Origin: Ga0077555 sp963746315
GTDB lineage: Bacteria > Pseudomonadota > Alphaproteobacteria > Rhizobiales > Hyphomicrobiaceae
NCBI GenBank assembly: GCA_963746315.1
Contig: CAVVAR010000004.1
Location: forward strand, 372,001-436,000
Direction: 5' to 3'
Length of the DNA: 64,000 nt
The first letter of the stretch is position 1, and every line of letters begins with the position of its first letter. The position numbers and the translations under genes are program-made. This document shows, one piece after another, positions 9,534 through 17,373 of the stretch. The notes beneath the pieces were generated by a model. That model was not told the DNA's origin. It made no database searches and saw nothing but the letters and a program-made list of their open reading frames with translations.

Positions 9534-11183
9534 CTACTCCGCAGCGATGGACACCGTCACCTCACGCGGTGCGAACGTATCGGCCGAGGCGATCGCCCAG
9601 GCATGACGGAATTGCGGGTGATCGGTTCCCGTCAGCAGCTCGCCCGGCCGCAGGAAACGGTACATCTCCGCGAAGCTGACCACACGATCCGGTGCGGCAC
9701 GCCGCATGAAATGATGCGGCCCGAGCTCGCGGGGATGATCGAGACCGGCGGCTGCCACCAGCTCGGCCAGTGTGTGCAACGTCTCGCGATGGAAGTTGGC
9801 GACGCGATTCGCTTTGTCGGGAACGACAATGGCGCGACTACGGGCCGGGTCCTGGCTCGTCACGCCGGTCGGGCACTTACCGGTATGGCAGGTCTGCGCC
9901 TGAATGCAGCCGACCGCGAACATGAAGCCCCGGGCCGAATTGCACCAATCGGCACCCAGGGCAAAAGCCCGCGCCATGTCGAAGGCAGTCACGATCTTGC
10001 CCGAGGCGCCGAGCTTGATCCGATCGCGCACGCCCGCGCCGACCAGCGCCGAGTGCACGAACGCCAGCCCGTCCCTGAGCGGCATGCCGAGATGGTCCAT
10101 GAACTCGAGCGGTGCTGCGCCCGTGCCACCCTCCTTCCCGTCCACGACGATGAAATCCGGCGTGATGCCGGTCTCGAGCATCGCCTTGACCAACGCCAGG
10201 AACTCCCACGGGTGGCCAATGCACAGCTTGATGCCCGCTGGCTTGCCGCCAGACAGCCGACGCATCTCCACGACGAAGTGCATCATCTCGATCGGCGTCG
10301 AGAAGGCCGTGTGGTATGCGGGCGAGACGCAATCCTGGCCCAGCGGCACGCCCCGGATGCGCGCGATCTCAGGCGTAACCTTTGCCGCCGGCAGCACGCC
10401 GCCATGCCCAGGCTTCGCGCCCTGGCTGAGCTTCAGCTCCACCAATTTGATCTGCGGCGCCGACGCCGTCTCGGCGAACCGCTCGGCCGAGAATGAGCCA
10501 TCAGGGTTGCGCGCGCCGAAGTAGCCCGAGCCGATCTCCCAGATGATGTCGCCCCCGTTCTCGGCGTGATAGGGCGAGAAGCCTCCTTCGCCCGTGTCGT
10601 GCGCAAAGCCCCCGAGCTTGGCCCCCTTGTTAAGCGCCCGAACGGCGTTGGCCGAGAGCGAGCCGTAGCTCATTGCCGAGATGTTGAAAACCGAGGCCGA
10701 GTAGGGCTGCGAGCATTCCGCACCTCCGACCGTCACGCGGAAAGACTCACCCGAGACGGGTCGCGGTGCCATCGAGTGATGCAGCCACTCGAACTGTGTC
10801 TGGTAGACATCGTATTGGGTGCCGAACGGACGCTTGTCGAGATCGCCCTTCGCCCGCTGATAGACCACGGCCCGCTTGTCGCGGCTGAACGGCATCCCGT
10901 CCTTGTCGGTCTCGAAGAAGTACTGGCGCATCTCCGGGCGGATCTTCTCGAAGATGAAACGCAGGTGCGCGATGATCGGGTAGTTCCGCAGGATCGCGTG
11001 ACGCGTCTGGAAGAGATCGCGAATGCCCAGTGCGGCAAAGAAGCCGAACGCGGCGAGCGGTGGAGCGATGAAAAGCTCCCAGCCAGGGAAGATCCAGGCA
11101 GCGAAGGCGAAGGTCGCCGTGCCCAGAACAGCAATCGTGACCAGCAGATAGCGCAAGGCAAAGGGCAGCATCAATCCGCGCAT
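9534..11183 (-). CDS. FMN-binding glutamate synthase family protein
   Basis: A 549-residue protein with two N-terminal membrane helices (about residues 8-50, FALRYLLVTIAVLG and WELFIAPPLAAFGFFAAL) joined to a glutamate-synthase-type FMN barrel. Key elements are FNISAMSYGSLS, PGHGGVLPAAKV, DGKEGGTGAAP (FMN phosphate loop) and a Cys cluster GCIQAQTCHTGKCPTGV expected to hold a 3Fe-4S centre. No amidotransferase domain is present, so it is not a full GltB. Stand-alone proteins of this kind are widespread and their reaction is not established; an FMN-dependent dehydrogenase tethered to the inner membrane is the reasonable guess. It sits between lysA and the TIGR02302 gene on the same strand. Confidence 0.85.
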   Translation of the reverse strand: MRGLMLPFALRYLLVTIAVLGTATFAFAAWIFPGWELFIAPPLAAFGFFAALGIRDLFQTRHAILRNYPIIAHLRFIFEKIRPEMRQYFFETDKDGMPFSRDKRAVVYQRAKGDLDKRPFGTQYDVYQTQFEWLHHSMAPRPVSGESFRVTVGGAECSQPYSASVFNISAMSYGSLSANAVRALNKGAKLGGFAHDTGEGGFSPYHAENGGDIIWEIGSGYFGARNPDGSFSAERFAETASAPQIKLVELKLSQGAKPGHGGVLPAAKVTPEIARIRGVPLGQDCVSPAYHTAFSTPIEMMHFVVEMRRLSGGKPAGIKLCIGHPWEFLALVKAMLETGITPDFIVVDGKEGGTGAAPLEFMDHLGMPLRDGLAFVHSALVGAGVRDRIKLGASGKIVTAFDMARAFALGADWCNSARGFMFAVGCIQAQTCHTGKCPTGVTSQDPARSRAIVVPDKANRVANFHRETLHTLAELVAAAGLDHPRELGPHHFMRRAAPDRVVSFAEMYRFLRPGELLTGTDHPQFRHAWAIASADTFAPREVTVSIAAE

Positions 11184-11280
11184 CGTTTCCCCTCCCCGGG
11201 TGCCGCGTTGCGGCGTCTCGTCGTGGGCAATCGATACGCAGTCTGCCTCATGTTTATGACGGATCGTGCAAAATAGTCCG

Positions 11281-12555
11281 TCACGCCCAATCGGGAATCC
11301 GGTCCTCGGCGATCAGCGCCTCCCAGGACTGCCGCGGGCGCACCACCGCATAGCGGCCGCCCTTGACCAGAACTTCGGGCACCAGCCGACGCGAGTTGTA
11401 GGTCGACGACATCGCCGCGCCGTAGGCCCCCGCCGTCATGAACGCGACGAGATCGCCCGGCGCTAGGTCCGGAAGGCGTCGCGCCTCGGCGAAGGTGTCG
11501 CTCGTCTCGCAGATCGGTCCGACGACGTCGTAATCATGCCGCGCTGCGTCCGGCTCGGCTTGCCGCACGGTCCAGATGTCGTGGAAGGCGTCGTACATCG
11601 CCGGCCTGACGAGATCGTTCATGGCCGCGTCCACCACCGCGAATGTCTTTTGCGTGCGCTTGTTCAGGTGGATGACGCGCGACAGAAGCACCCCCGCGTT
11701 CCCCACAATGATGCGCCCCGGCTCGAAACCCAGCTCCACGTCGAGCCCATGGAAGGTGTTGCGCACCAGCGCTGCATAGGAATGAATCAGGTCCGCACCG
11801 TGTATCACGGCCTCGCTCATCTCGTAGGGAATGCCGAGGCCACCACCAAGATCGAGCCGCGCCACGCGATGGCCCTGCTCGCGCAAACGCAGCGTCAGCG
11901 CCCGCATCCGCCCGAAGGCCGCGCCGAGATCGTGGAGGGCTCGGATCTGGCTGCCGATGTGCACCGCGAGCCCTTCCACCTGGATACCCGGCATGCCTGC
12001 CGACACGGTGTAGAGCCGTTCGGCCTCCTCGATGCTGACGCCGAACTTGTTGTCCGACGATCCAGTGGTGATCTTCGCATGCCCTCCGGCACCGACGTCC
12101 GGATTGATCCTGAAAACGACGGCCTGCCGGCGTCCTTGGGCGGCCGTGACCCGCGCCAGCGCCTCCAGCTCGCCGGCCGTCTCGACGTTGATCTGGTAGA
12201 TGCCGGCCTCGACCGCGAAGGCAAGCTCGTCCTCTGTCTTGCCGACGCCCGAGAAGACGATCCGGCTCGCCGGGATGCCGGCGGCGAGCGCCTTGCGGAT
12301 CTCGCCTTCCGAAACCGTATCGGCACCAGCGCCGAGCCCGCCGAGCAGCTTCAGCACGGCGAGATTCGGGTTGGCCTTCATCGCATAGAAGATGTGCGCA
12401 TCGAGCCCTTTCATGGCGCCCGCGAAGGCCTCGTAGTGCCGCGTGATCGTCGCCGCCGAATAGATGTAGACCGGCGTCCCGACCTCGGCCGCGATCGTTT
12501 CGAGGCTGACGTCCTCGGCATGGAGCGTTCCGCCCCGGTAGGTAAAGTGATGCAT
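11281..12555 (-). CDS. lysA: Diaminopimelate decarboxylase
   Basis: The PLP enzyme that makes L-lysine from meso-diaminopimelate, the last step of the DAP pathway. The 424-residue protein begins MHHFTYRGG. It carries the PLP-lysine segment FYAMKANPN near residue 55-63, the glycine-rich phosphate loop DLGGGLGIPY, GFEPGRIIVGNAG, the substrate-contacting CETSDTF near 345, and the closing YNSRRLVPEVLVKGG. The start at 12555 gives the family's length; longer in-frame extensions to 12741 carry no homologous sequence. Its upstream region is shared, divergently, with the ECF42 module. It is typical housekeeping and is normally followed, as here, by TIGR02302 on the same strand. Confidence 0.96.
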   Translation of the reverse strand: MHHFTYRGGTLHAEDVSLETIAAEVGTPVYIYSAATITRHYEAFAGAMKGLDAHIFYAMKANPNLAVLKLLGGLGAGADTVSEGEIRKALAAGIPASRIVFSGVGKTEDELAFAVEAGIYQINVETAGELEALARVTAAQGRRQAVVFRINPDVGAGGHAKITTGSSDNKFGVSIEEAERLYTVSAGMPGIQVEGLAVHIGSQIRALHDLGAAFGRMRALTLRLREQGHRVARLDLGGGLGIPYEMSEAVIHGADLIHSYAALVRNTFHGLDVELGFEPGRIIVGNAGVLLSRVIHLNKRTQKTFAVVDAAMNDLVRPAMYDAFHDIWTVRQAEPDAARHDYDVVGPICETSDTFAEARRLPDLAPGDLVAFMTAGAYGAAMSSTYNSRRLVPEVLVKGGRYAVVRPRQSWEALIAEDRIPDWA

Positions 12556-12697
12556 GGCCCGTCCGGCTCTGGTCTCACCGGGCGTCCGCGCCCGGTCGTT
12601 GTCGGAGCGACAGTAAGCCGGTTCGGCGGACGTCGCCACCGGGGGCAGCCCCAAAGGTTTGAGCGGCGACATATAAAAAGAACTAATTTGCCACCCC

Positions 12698-12724
12698 TGT
12701 CGGGGCGCGGCCACTTCAGACGTC
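12698..12724 (+). promoter_or_regulatory. Candidate ECF42-type promoter, copy 1
   Basis: TGTCGG at 12698-12703, a 17-base spacer, then CGTC at 12721-12724 followed by CTTG. It lies 31 bp before the YCII start codon. The same arrangement with identical boxes and spacer recurs at 14417. From memory, the published ECF42 consensus is TGTCGA at -35 and CGWC at -10, so this looks like an autoregulatory sigma-factor promoter. The match is seen; its use by this sigma factor is inferred. Confidence 0.55.
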
Positions 12725-12755
12725 CTTGAGATAGACGCCATCCGGAGACCCGCCC

Positions 12756-13127
12756 ATGCAATATGCCATCCTCTGCTACCACGACGAGAAGGTCGTCTGC
12801 GCCTGGTCGAAGGCCGAGGACGAGGCTGTCATGGCGAAGCTCGCCGCGATCAACGAGCGCCTCGCACGCGAAGGCAAGCTCGGCCCCGTTGCCCGCCTGC
12901 TTCCGACCACGGCTGCGACGACGCTCAGGAAGGATCGCGACCCGCCCCTCGTCCTCGATGGCCCGTTCGCCGAGACCAAGGAGCAGTTGCTCGGGTTCTA
13001 TGTGATCGAGGCCGCCTCACTCGACGAGATCCTCGACATCGCCCGCGAGCTGGGTGCGGCCAATCCCGGCGGGTCCTACGAGATCCGCCCGATCGGCTAT
13101 TTCGTCGACGGGAGACAGGCGGGATGA
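12756..13127 (+). CDS. YCII/DGPF-domain protein
   Basis: A 123-residue protein of the YCII-related family. It starts MQYAILCYHDEKV and shows the eponymous DGPFAETKEQLLGFYVIEA motif (DGPF near residue 68), then LGAANPGGSYEIRPI at the end. Family members are small dimeric alpha/beta-barrel proteins resembling muconolactone isomerase; no reaction is proven. DGPF proteins accompany ECF42 sigma factors across many phyla and are regarded as their main targets. The gene has GGAG 8 bp upstream. Its TGA overlaps the ATG of the sigma factor gene (ATGA at 13124-13127), which implies translational coupling. Confidence 0.92.
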   Translation: MQYAILCYHDEKVVCAWSKAEDEAVMAKLAAINERLAREGKLGPVARLLPTTAATTLRKDRDPPLVLDGPFAETKEQLLGFYVIEAASLDEILDIARELGAANPGGSYEIRPIGYFVDGRQAG

Positions 13128-14404
13128 CCGGCCGCGACTGGATGAGCGCGGTGCTCGGTGCCGCCCGCCCGCGGGCGGTCGCGGCGCTCGTCCGCTATTT
13201 CCGCGATCTCGACGTGGCCGAGGAAGCCTTCCAGGAGGCCTGCCTCAGGGCTCTGAAGACCTGGCCCGCGAATGGTCCGCCACGCGACCCGGCGGCTTGG
13301 CTCGTCATGGTTGCCCGCAACGCAGGGGTAGACCACGCGCGGCGCGCTCGCCGCCAAACCCCGCTTCCCGACGACGATCGTGCCCTGTCCGACCTCTCCG
13401 ACCACGAAAGCCCCGCCGTCGAGCGCATCGACGCAGCCGACTACCGCGACGACATCCTGCGCCTGATGTTCATCTGTTGCCATCCCGAGCTACCCGCCAC
13501 GCAGCAGATCGCGTTGGCGCTCCGCATCGTCTCGGGCCTATCGGTCGCCCAGATCGCACGCGCGTTCCTCGTTAGCGACGCCGCCATGGAGCAGCGCATC
13601 ACCCGCGCCAAGGCCCGGGTCGCGAAGGCGGCCGTTGCATTCGAGGCGCCCGGCGCGGTCGAACGCGGCGAGCGGCTCGCGGCGGTGGCGGCCATGATCT
13701 ATCTCCTTTTCAACGAGGGCTATACGGCGCCGATGCTCGGCAACGGCGATAAAAGCGCCCTCGCCGATGAGGCGATCCGCCTTGCCCGCCTGCTGCTGCA
13801 GCTCTACCCGGCCGAGCCCGAGGTCATGGGCCTGACCGCCCTCCTGCTACTGCAGCACGCTCGTGCCCCCGCCCGCTTCGATGCCGATGGCGAGGCCATT
13901 CTCCTTGCCGACCAGGATCGCAGTCTCTGGCGCCGCCCGCTGATCGCCGAAGGTCTGGCCCTCGTCGACAAGGCCATGCGCCATGGTCGCCCCGGGCCTT
14001 ATCAGGTGCAGGCCGCCATTGCCGCGCTGCACGGTCGCGCCACGACTGCAGAGGATACCGACTGGAGCCAGATCGAGCTTCTCTACGGAGCACTCGAGCG
14101 CATGACGCCGTCTCCCGTCGTCACGCTCAATCGGGCGGTCGCCGTGGCGAAGGCGAAAGGTTCCGCCGCCGCCCTTGACATGATTGCGCCGCTCGCCGAG
14201 CCGCTCGCCGGTTATTTCTATTTCCACGGCGCCCGGGGCAGCTTCCTCGCCGAGCTTGGCCGCACTGACGAGGCCCGTGAAGCCTACGACCGCGCCATCT
14301 CGCTCGCCCGCTCTCCCGTCGAGGCCGCCCATGTGCGGCGCGAGCTGGACCGCCTTGCCTCGTCAGGGCGCCCCAAAGCGGCCCAGCCAAGAGCCACAAA
14401 CTAA
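13124..14404 (+). CDS. ECF42-type RNA polymerase sigma factor with C-terminal TPR-like extension
   Basis: A 426-residue sigma factor, twice the size of a plain ECF. Residues 1-75 form the sigma-2 region (VRYFRDLDVAEEAFQEACLR, then AWLVMVARNAGVDHARR). Residues 110-165 form sigma-4 (QIALALRIVSGLSVAQIAR with the DNA-contacting AAMEQRITRAKARV). The remainder is the DUF6596/SnoaL-free helical extension (MIYLLFNEGYTA, then TPR-like LNRAVAVAKAKG and GRTDEAREAYDRAI) that defines group ECF42. No anti-sigma factor gene is nearby, in keeping with the view that the extension itself tunes activity. It is coupled to the DGPF gene by an ATGA overlap and is followed by a second promoter-like element and five further genes on the same strand. 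Confidence 0.93.
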   Translation: MTGRDWMSAVLGAARPRAVAALVRYFRDLDVAEEAFQEACLRALKTWPANGPPRDPAAWLVMVARNAGVDHARRARRQTPLPDDDRALSDLSDHESPAVERIDAADYRDDILRLMFICCHPELPATQQIALALRIVSGLSVAQIARAFLVSDAAMEQRITRAKARVAKAAVAFEAPGAVERGERLAAVAAMIYLLFNEGYTAPMLGNGDKSALADEAIRLARLLLQLYPAEPEVMGLTALLLLQHARAPARFDADGEAILLADQDRSLWRRPLIAEGLALVDKAMRHGRPGPYQVQAAIAALHGRATTAEDTDWSQIELLYGALERMTPSPVVTLNRAVAVAKAKGSAAALDMIAPLAEPLAGYFYFHGARGSFLAELGRTDEAREAYDRAISLARSPVEAAHVRRELDRLASSGRPKAAQPRATN

Positions 14405-14416
14405 TTGGCGGGACGC

Positions 14417-14443
14417 TGTCGGCGTAGCCATGCACCGAACGTC
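14417..14443 (+). promoter_or_regulatory. Candidate ECF42-type promoter, copy 2
   Basis: TGTCGG at 14417-14422, a 17-base spacer, then CGTC at 14440-14443, again followed by CTTG. It is located between the sigma factor stop and the DUF1428 start at 14480. Boxes and spacing are identical to the copy at 12698, while the spacer sequences differ. That is what selection on a sigma-factor binding site would leave. Confidence 0.55.
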
Positions 14444-14479
14444 CTTGCCTCGATGGACAACCCAGAGGAGGTCTCTGTC

Positions 14480-14851
14480 ATGAGCGACTACACAGGCAAG
14501 TACGTCGATGGCTTTGTTCTTCCCGTCGCCGCCGACCAGCTCCACGACTACAAGCGGATCTCCGAGGAGATGGCCCGGCTGTGGAAGGAGCACGGGGCGC
14601 TCGAGTACGTCGAATGCATCGCCGACGACGTCAAGCCGGGCAAGGTCACGTCGTTTCCGCAGGCCGTCGATTTGAAGCCGGGCGAGGTCGTCGCCTTCTC
14701 CTGGGTGCTCTATCGCTCGCGTGAGCATCGCGACGAGGTGATGGCCAAGGTTATGAACGACCCGCGCATGAAGGACATGGACAAGAATGCCATGCCGGTC
14801 GACGGCATGCGCATGTTCTGGGGCGGCTTCAAGGTGCTGCTGGCAGCTTGA
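14480..14851 (+). CDS. DUF1428 family protein (YbaA-like)
   Basis: A 123-residue protein that starts MSDYTGKYVDGFVLPV and contains the family's YKRISEEMARLWKEHGALEYVE and ECIADDV segments, then VAFSWVLYRSREHRDEVM and a C-terminal MRMFWGGFKVL. DUF1428 proteins share the dimeric ferredoxin-like fold of stress-related small proteins; no activity is established. GAGGAG 9 bp upstream fixes the start. It is the first gene after the second candidate ECF42 promoter and appears to head a five-gene unit. DUF1428 is a recurrent companion of YCII/ECF genes. Confidence 0.9.
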   Translation: MSDYTGKYVDGFVLPVAADQLHDYKRISEEMARLWKEHGALEYVECIADDVKPGKVTSFPQAVDLKPGEVVAFSWVLYRSREHRDEVMAKVMNDPRMKDMDKNAMPVDGMRMFWGGFKVLLAA

Positions 14852-14874
14852 CCGCACGCTCGAGGGAGACACCC

Positions 14875-15420
14875 ATGCTGACCATCCTCGCCTACATCGC
14901 TATCGCGGCCGTCTTCGCGGGGGCTGTCGTGCTCATCCTGGCGGCGCGCCAACCTGATGAGTTCGACTACGAGCGCTCGACCATCATTGGCGCCAGCCCC
15001 GACGCCATCTTTCCGCTGATCGCCGATCCGGTCGCCTTCAACACTTGGAACCCCTTCAACGAGGACCCGTCCATCACCGGGACCTACAGTGGTCCGGCAC
15101 GCGGTCCTGGCGCGCGCTACACGTTCGCGAGCAAGCACGCCGGCACCGGCTACACCGAGATCGTCGAGGAGGACGCCCCGCGCTTTCTGGCGGTCCGCCT
15201 CGTCATGACGAAGCCCATGGCCTGCGACAACCGAATCGAGTTCCGCCTCGAGCCCGTTCCCGCCGGGACACGTGTGACCTGGGCCATGTCCGGACCGATG
15301 ACCTTAATGGGCAAGGTCATGAACCAGGTGATCAACTGCGAGCGCATGTGCGGCACGCAGTTCGACAAGGGCCTCGCCAAGCTCAAGGGGATCGTCGAGC
15401 GCGAGACCATCGCTGCGTAG
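14875..15420 (+). CDS. SRPBCC (polyketide cyclase/START-like) family protein with N-terminal membrane anchor
   Basis: A protein of 181 residues. An N-terminal hydrophobic helix (LTILAYIAIAAVFAGAVVLILAA) is followed by a SRPBCC fold: FDYERSTIIGASPDAIFPLIADP, FNTWNPFNEDPS, ARYTFASKHAGTGYTEIVE, then RIEFRLEPVPAGTRVTWAMSG. The fold makes a deep hydrophobic ligand cavity. The ligand is unknown, and the helix suggests attachment to the membrane. GGGAG precedes the ATG at 14875. There are 23 bp from the DUF1428 stop, so co-transcription is likely. Confidence 0.85.
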   Translation: MLTILAYIAIAAVFAGAVVLILAARQPDEFDYERSTIIGASPDAIFPLIADPVAFNTWNPFNEDPSITGTYSGPARGPGARYTFASKHAGTGYTEIVEEDAPRFLAVRLVMTKPMACDNRIEFRLEPVPAGTRVTWAMSGPMTLMGKVMNQVINCERMCGTQFDKGLAKLKGIVERETIAA

Positions 15421-15443
15421 TTGGCACCACCAGGAAGAAACCG

Positions 15444-15917
15444 ATGGAAATGACACCACCCACGGACGAGCACCGCTGGCTGCAACGACTGATCGGCAAT
15501 TGGACCTCGGAGACCACTTGCAGCATGGGCCCCGACCAGCCGCCGAGCATCAACAAGAGCAGGGAAACCGTGCGCGCGATCGGCGACTATTGGATCGCCA
15601 TCGACACTGAAGGCGAGATGCCGGACGGCGGGCCGTTCAGCATGCGCGTACAGCTCGGCTACGACCCGGAGCTCGGGCGCTTCCGGGGCACCTGGATCGG
15701 CTCGATGATGCCGATGCTCTGGGTGTACGACGGCGCGCTGAACTCGGAGCGCACCACGCTGACGCTCAAGGCCCGGGGTCCGAGCTTTGCAGGAAACGGC
15801 ACGCTCGCCGACTACGAGGACATCGTCGAGCTGGGCCCGGATGGAGATCGCCGCTTCCGCTCCCGCGTGCTCATGCCGGATGGCACCTGGTACCAGTTCA
15901 TGCATGCCGTCTACTAG
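15444..15917 (+). CDS. DUF1579 family protein
   Basis: A 157-residue protein with the DUF1579 pattern: HRWLQRLIGNWTSETTC at the N-terminus, MRVQLGYDPELGRFRGTWIG (near 65-85), and a calycin-like succession of beta strands ending in DGTWYQFMHAVY. No catalytic residues are evident; the fold is expected to bind a small molecule or lipid. AGGAAG precedes the start. The 23-bp gap from the SRPBCC gene and 37-bp gap to the MoaD/ThiS-like gene place it in the same unit. DUF1579 and SRPBCC genes are often found with YCII-type stress genes. Confidence 0.85.
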   Translation: MEMTPPTDEHRWLQRLIGNWTSETTCSMGPDQPPSINKSRETVRAIGDYWIAIDTEGEMPDGGPFSMRVQLGYDPELGRFRGTWIGSMMPMLWVYDGALNSERTTLTLKARGPSFAGNGTLADYEDIVELGPDGDRRFRSRVLMPDGTWYQFMHAVY

Positions 15918-15954
15918 CGCGAAAGTTGAACCCGCCAAAGCGGAGGAAAGCCGC

Positions 15955-16224
15955 ATGCCCCGCGTCGTCTTCACTCCGAATATCCAGCGCCATGTCGAAT
16001 GTCCCGAGACGACCGTCTCGGGAGGCACCGTGCGCGAGGTGCTGGACAACGTCTTTGCCGCGAACCCGCGGGCGCGAAGCTACGTCCTCGACGACCAAGC
16101 GGCACTCCGGCGGCACATGACGGTCTTTCTCGACGGCGAGTTGATCCGCGACCGCACCACGCTCACCGACGCCGTGGGCGAGAACAGCACCGTCTACGTC
16201 TTCCAGTCCCTCTCCGGTGGCTGA
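15955..16224 (+). CDS. MoaD/ThiS-like ubiquitin-fold protein ending in Gly-Gly
   Basis: An 89-residue beta-grasp protein. It begins MPRVVFTPNIQRHVECPE and has the turn-helix TVREVLDNVFAANPRARSYVLDD, then HMTVFLDGELI and TVYVFQSLSGG at the very C-terminus. The terminal diglycine is the part that sulfur carriers and ubiquitin-like modifiers use for adenylation and thiocarboxylation. No MoeB/ThiF-type E1, MoaE or ThiG gene is present nearby, so it is neither the molybdopterin nor the thiamine carrier by context. GGAGGAAAG upstream sets the start. It lies 19 bp before the beta-propeller gene, a pairing I recall from other bacteria but for which I know of no established function. Confidence 0.85.
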   Translation: MPRVVFTPNIQRHVECPETTVSGGTVREVLDNVFAANPRARSYVLDDQAALRRHMTVFLDGELIRDRTTLTDAVGENSTVYVFQSLSGG

Positions 16225-16243
16225 CCAGCTAGGAGCACGCACT

Positions 16244-17347
16244 ATGTCCGACACGCTTCTCGTCTCGACGCGGAAGGGCCTTTTCACCATCGAGCGCAAC
16301 AACGGCACGTGGCGCATCGGTGCGGCTGACTTCCTCGGCGACAACGTCTCGCTGGCACTCGCCGATCCGCGCGACGGCCGCCGCTATGCGGCGCTCGACC
16401 ACGGCCACTTCGGCGTCAAGATGCATCGCTCGACACCTGCGGGTGGCTGGGAGGAGATCGCGACCCCTGCCTATCCCGCCAAGCCCGAAGGCTACGAGGA
16501 GCTCGACATGTGGGGCCGCCCGCTGCCCTGGTCGACAGTGCGCGTATGGGCGCTCGAGACCGGCGGCGCCGACGAGCCCGGAACGATCTGGTGTGGCACG
16601 ATTCCCGGCGGTCTTTTTCGCTCCCGCGATAACGGCACCAGCTGGGAGATGATGCGCTCGCTCTGGGACCACCCCCTGCGCAGCAAATGGATGGGCGGCG
16701 GCGCCGATCTCCCCGGTTTGCACTCGATCATCGTCGACCCGCGCGACAGCCGGCGCGTGTACGTCGCCGTCTCGACCGGCGGCATCTGGCTCACCGAGGA
16801 CGGCGGTGCGAGTTGGGCCCAGCGCGGCGAAGGCATGCGCGCCGATCACGTGCCTCCCGAGCTCACCCACGCCCCGATCGCGCAGGACGTGCACTGTCTT
16901 GTGCAATGCCCAGCGGCTCCCGAGCGCTTCTGGGTCCAGCATCACAACGGCATCTTCGTCTCGTCCGACGAGGCGCGCAGCTTCACCGAGCTGCGCGAAG
17001 CCGGACCCTCCGTCTTCGGCTTCCCGGTGCGCGTTCATCCGGCGGAGCCCGACACCGCCTGGTTCGTTCCGGAGATCAAGGACGAGAAGCGAATTCCCGT
17101 CGGTGGAAGGCTCTGCGTCACCCGCACGCGCGACGGTGGCCGCACCTTCGAGACGCTCTCCCGTGGTTTGCCGCAGGAGCACGCCTACGACGTCGTCTAC
17201 CGGCATGCGCTCGCCCTCGACGCTACCGGCAATCGCCTGGCGCTCGGCTCCACCACGGGTGGCCTTTGGGTGAGCGAGGACCAGGGCGATAGCTGGGCAC
17301 TCGTCTCACATACCTTGCCGCCGGTGTATGCCGTGCGTTTCGCCTGA
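16244..17347 (+). CDS. Sialidase-like (BNR/YCF48-type) beta-propeller protein
   Basis: A 367-residue cytoplasmic protein with no signal peptide, built from repeated Asp-box-like turns: RSRDNGTSWEMM, LTEDGGASWAQRG, RTRDGGRTFETLSRG and VSEDQGDSWALVS. It opens with DTLLVSTRKGLFTIER. The repeats mark a six- or seven-bladed propeller often called exo-alpha-sialidase in databases. The catalytic Arg triad and Tyr/Glu pair of true sialidases cannot be recognised, so the enzymatic label is doubtful and a binding or scaffold role is as likely. AGGAG lies 8 bp upstream of the ATG at 16244. It is the last gene of the ECF42-linked unit, converging on midA. Confidence 0.85.
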   Translation: MSDTLLVSTRKGLFTIERNNGTWRIGAADFLGDNVSLALADPRDGRRYAALDHGHFGVKMHRSTPAGGWEEIATPAYPAKPEGYEELDMWGRPLPWSTVRVWALETGGADEPGTIWCGTIPGGLFRSRDNGTSWEMMRSLWDHPLRSKWMGGGADLPGLHSIIVDPRDSRRVYVAVSTGGIWLTEDGGASWAQRGEGMRADHVPPELTHAPIAQDVHCLVQCPAAPERFWVQHHNGIFVSSDEARSFTELREAGPSVFGFPVRVHPAEPDTAWFVPEIKDEKRIPVGGRLCVTRTRDGGRTFETLSRGLPQEHAYDVVYRHALALDATGNRLALGSTTGGLWVSEDQGDSWALVSHTLPPVYAVRFA

Positions 17348-17373
17348 TCGCCACGGCGGGACGCGGCCGCGCC

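Noticed and set aside
16244..17347. A true exo-alpha-sialidase
   Set aside because: Asp-box turns are visible but the catalytic Arg triad and nucleophile cannot be recognised and there is no secretion signal.
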